Part shown: positions 62,833 through 64,000 of the stretch, piece after piece
Layout of the letters: the number at the start of each line of letters is the position of its first letter
Numbering within the stretch: the stretch's first letter is position 1
Assembly: GCF_003464085.1 (NCBI RefSeq)
Contig: NZ_QSDR01000016.1
Location: 1 to 64,000, forward strand
DNA from: Clostridium sp. AM58-1XD
Lineage (GTDB): Bacteria > Bacillota > Clostridia > Lachnospirales > Lachnospiraceae
Length of the DNA stretch: 64,000 bases
Reading direction: 5' to 3'
Translations under genes and position numbers: made by a program
Notes under the pieces: model-generated
The model's input: the letters and a program-made list of their open reading frames with translations, nothing else
Databases searched by the model: none
Told to the model about the DNA's origin: nothing

Positions 62833-62849
62833 ACATTATTATTTTTAAT

Positions 62850-63965
62850 TTACAGCAGATTTTCAGGGTTTAATGCCTGAAGGCTGTCCGGTACAAACCG
62901 TCCGTCTTTGCGGATCAGTACGCCGTCAAACCAGATTTCTCCGCCGCCCCACTCTGGTGTCTGAATGGAAATCAGATCCCAGTGTACGGATGAATGATTC
63001 CCATTCGTCGTATTATCATAGGAATTACCAGGTGTCAGATGGAAACTTCCCGCTATTTTCTCATCGAAGAGAATGTCCAGAATCGGTTCTTTAATGACCG
63101 GATTGACTCCGAGAGCGAACTCTCCTATGTAGCGGGCTCCTTCATCGATATCGAAAATCTGGTTCATCCTGTCCGTATGGTCAGAAACAGCATCTACAAT
63201 CTTACCGTCCCTAAATGTCAATGTCACATCATGGAATGTCACCCCATCACAGATGGACGGCACATTATAATAAATCACTCCATTAACCGAATCCTTCACA
63301 GGAGCCGTATAGATTTCTCCGTCCGGAATATTGCGGTTTCCGCTCATGGGACTCGAACCGATTCCTTTTATGGAAAATGTGATATCTGTTTTCGGTCCTG
63401 TAATATGAACCATATCCGTCCGGTTCATCAGCTCGGCAAGAGGCTCCATCGCTTTTGCCATCTGATCATAGTCCAGAAGACATGCCGCAAAATAGAAATC
63501 TTCATATTCTTCCGTACTCATGCCGGCCAGCTGTGCCATAGCGTCATTTGGATAGCGCATAACAGACCACTTTGTGTGATTGCAGCGCTGGCTCAGATGA
63601 ATCGGTCCCCAGTACTCTTTCCTGTAAATTCCCATCTTATCATCGGGAACCTTATTCCAAACACTGATATTTTCCGTCGCACGGATATCAATATAAGCAT
63701 CCATGTCTTTCATTCTGGCAAGCTCGTAAGAGGCTACGTCTCTCATATGCTGTTCGCTTGCCCCCGCAATCATGGCCCCTTCCAGCACATAATCAAACTC
63801 GTGAAAAAACGGCTCGCCTCCGGCTTTATACGCTTCTTCAATCAAAGCTTTAGCCAATGGCCGTTCATGGCCGTGAAGTTCAATCAGAATTTTCTCGCCC
63901 TTCTGAAGGTATACGGCGTGCTGAATCAAAAACCTGGCAAACTTTCGGATTCTGGGATCTTCCAT
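62850..63965 (-). CDS. M29-family aminopeptidase (AmpS type)
   Basis: A 371-aa cytoplasmic metallo-aminopeptidase. It begins RKFARFLIQHAVYLQKGEKI, as typical thermophilic/AmpS aminopeptidases do. It contains the metal-ligand regions GEIYTAPVKDSVNG, YIGEFALGVNP and the C-terminal GNSYDNTTNGNHSSVHWDLI. It removes a range of N-terminal residues. The ATG at 63963-63965 follows AGGAGGAAAAG. It is followed by its own terminator and tRNA-Thr. Its promoter lies at or beyond the window edge. Confidence 0.9.
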   Translation of the reverse strand: MEDPRIRKFARFLIQHAVYLQKGEKILIELHGHERPLAKALIEEAYKAGGEPFFHEFDYVLEGAMIAGASEQHMRDVASYELARMKDMDAYIDIRATENISVWNKVPDDKMGIYRKEYWGPIHLSQRCNHTKWSVMRYPNDAMAQLAGMSTEEYEDFYFAACLLDYDQMAKAMEPLAELMNRTDMVHITGPKTDITFSIKGIGSSPMSGNRNIPDGEIYTAPVKDSVNGVIYYNVPSICDGVTFHDVTLTFRDGKIVDAVSDHTDRMNQIFDIDEGARYIGEFALGVNPVIKEPILDILFDEKIAGSFHLTPGNSYDNTTNGNHSSVHWDLISIQTPEWGGGEIWFDGVLIRKDGRFVPDSLQALNPENLL

Positions 63966-64000
63966 TTCTTTTCCTCCTTAATCCTTAGCTCTCCTGCTGG

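Noticed and set aside
1..64000. CRISPR arrays, rRNA genes, conjugation genes
   Set aside because: I saw no regularly spaced repeats, no rRNA sequence, and no relaxase or type IV secretion genes.

Overview
The window looks like chromosome from a spore-forming anaerobe of the Clostridia, most likely a Lachnospiraceae (Clostridium cluster XIVa) gut species. The evidence is moderate G+C, strong AGGAGG ribosome binding sites, a cotJABC spore-coat operon, spoIID and a spoIIQ-like gene, a T-box leader in front of ileS, a 6S RNA, choline-binding (GW) repeat surface proteins, a tripartite tricarboxylate transporter and large serine recombinases. I cannot name the species.

Layout. 1-4.2 kb is a decaying island: an IS256-family end, a broken YhcG/DUF1016 nuclease gene, a RhuM remnant, an intact RhuM gene and a serine recombinase. 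4.2-16.5 kb is mostly housekeeping: RlmD, a YbaK-type deacylase, Xaa-Pro aminopeptidase, lipoamide dehydrogenase, a HAD phosphatase, an exported M3-like peptidase, an AEC transporter, a SEC-C protein and citrate synthase. 16.6-19.4 kb is tRNA-Pro followed by a graveyard of integrase, IS256 and IS30 pieces. 20.3-29.2 kb is a catabolic operon (HOGA-like aldolase, TctC/A/B transporter, two UxaA-type lyase large subunits and a SAF-domain small subunit). It reads leftward from a sigma-54 promoter and is paired with a divergent PrpR_N/PAS/AAA+ regulator. 29.3-35.2 kb holds a prepilin-like protein, a large SpoIID-domain protein, an AI-2E-family permease, 6S RNA, cytidine deaminase and a Crh/HPr-like protein. 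35.5-41.3 kb is a spore-coat region. 41.5-51.8 kb has a LytTR/membrane protein pair, a CBS protein, spoIIQ-spoIID, and T-box-ileS-glgP. 51.9-64 kb has a GHL10-type glycosidase, pncB, GGDEF, XRE, YwaF-like and AIM24 proteins, tRNA-Val, tRNA-Thr, an unusual papain-like surface peptidase and an M29 aminopeptidase.

The most striking observation is that cotJC is split in two by a 3,638-bp element. The element carries its own large serine recombinase, a TetR regulator, small ORFs and a prepilin-like gene. Precise recombination between the two TGGCGG cores (37126-37131 and 40764-40769) would rebuild a 209-codon in-frame cotJC. The reconstructed circle junction has symmetric 10-bp arms centred on GG, as expected for a serine-integrase attP. 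This is the architecture of sporulation-controlled intervening elements such as skin in sigK, but in cotJC.

A second point affects all reading of the window. At least eight genes carry one-base frameshifts, nearly all in short mononucleotide runs, and a ninth shift would fuse the two halves of the papain-like peptidase. These may be sequencing errors rather than true pseudogenes, so I annotate full gene spans and flag each shift.
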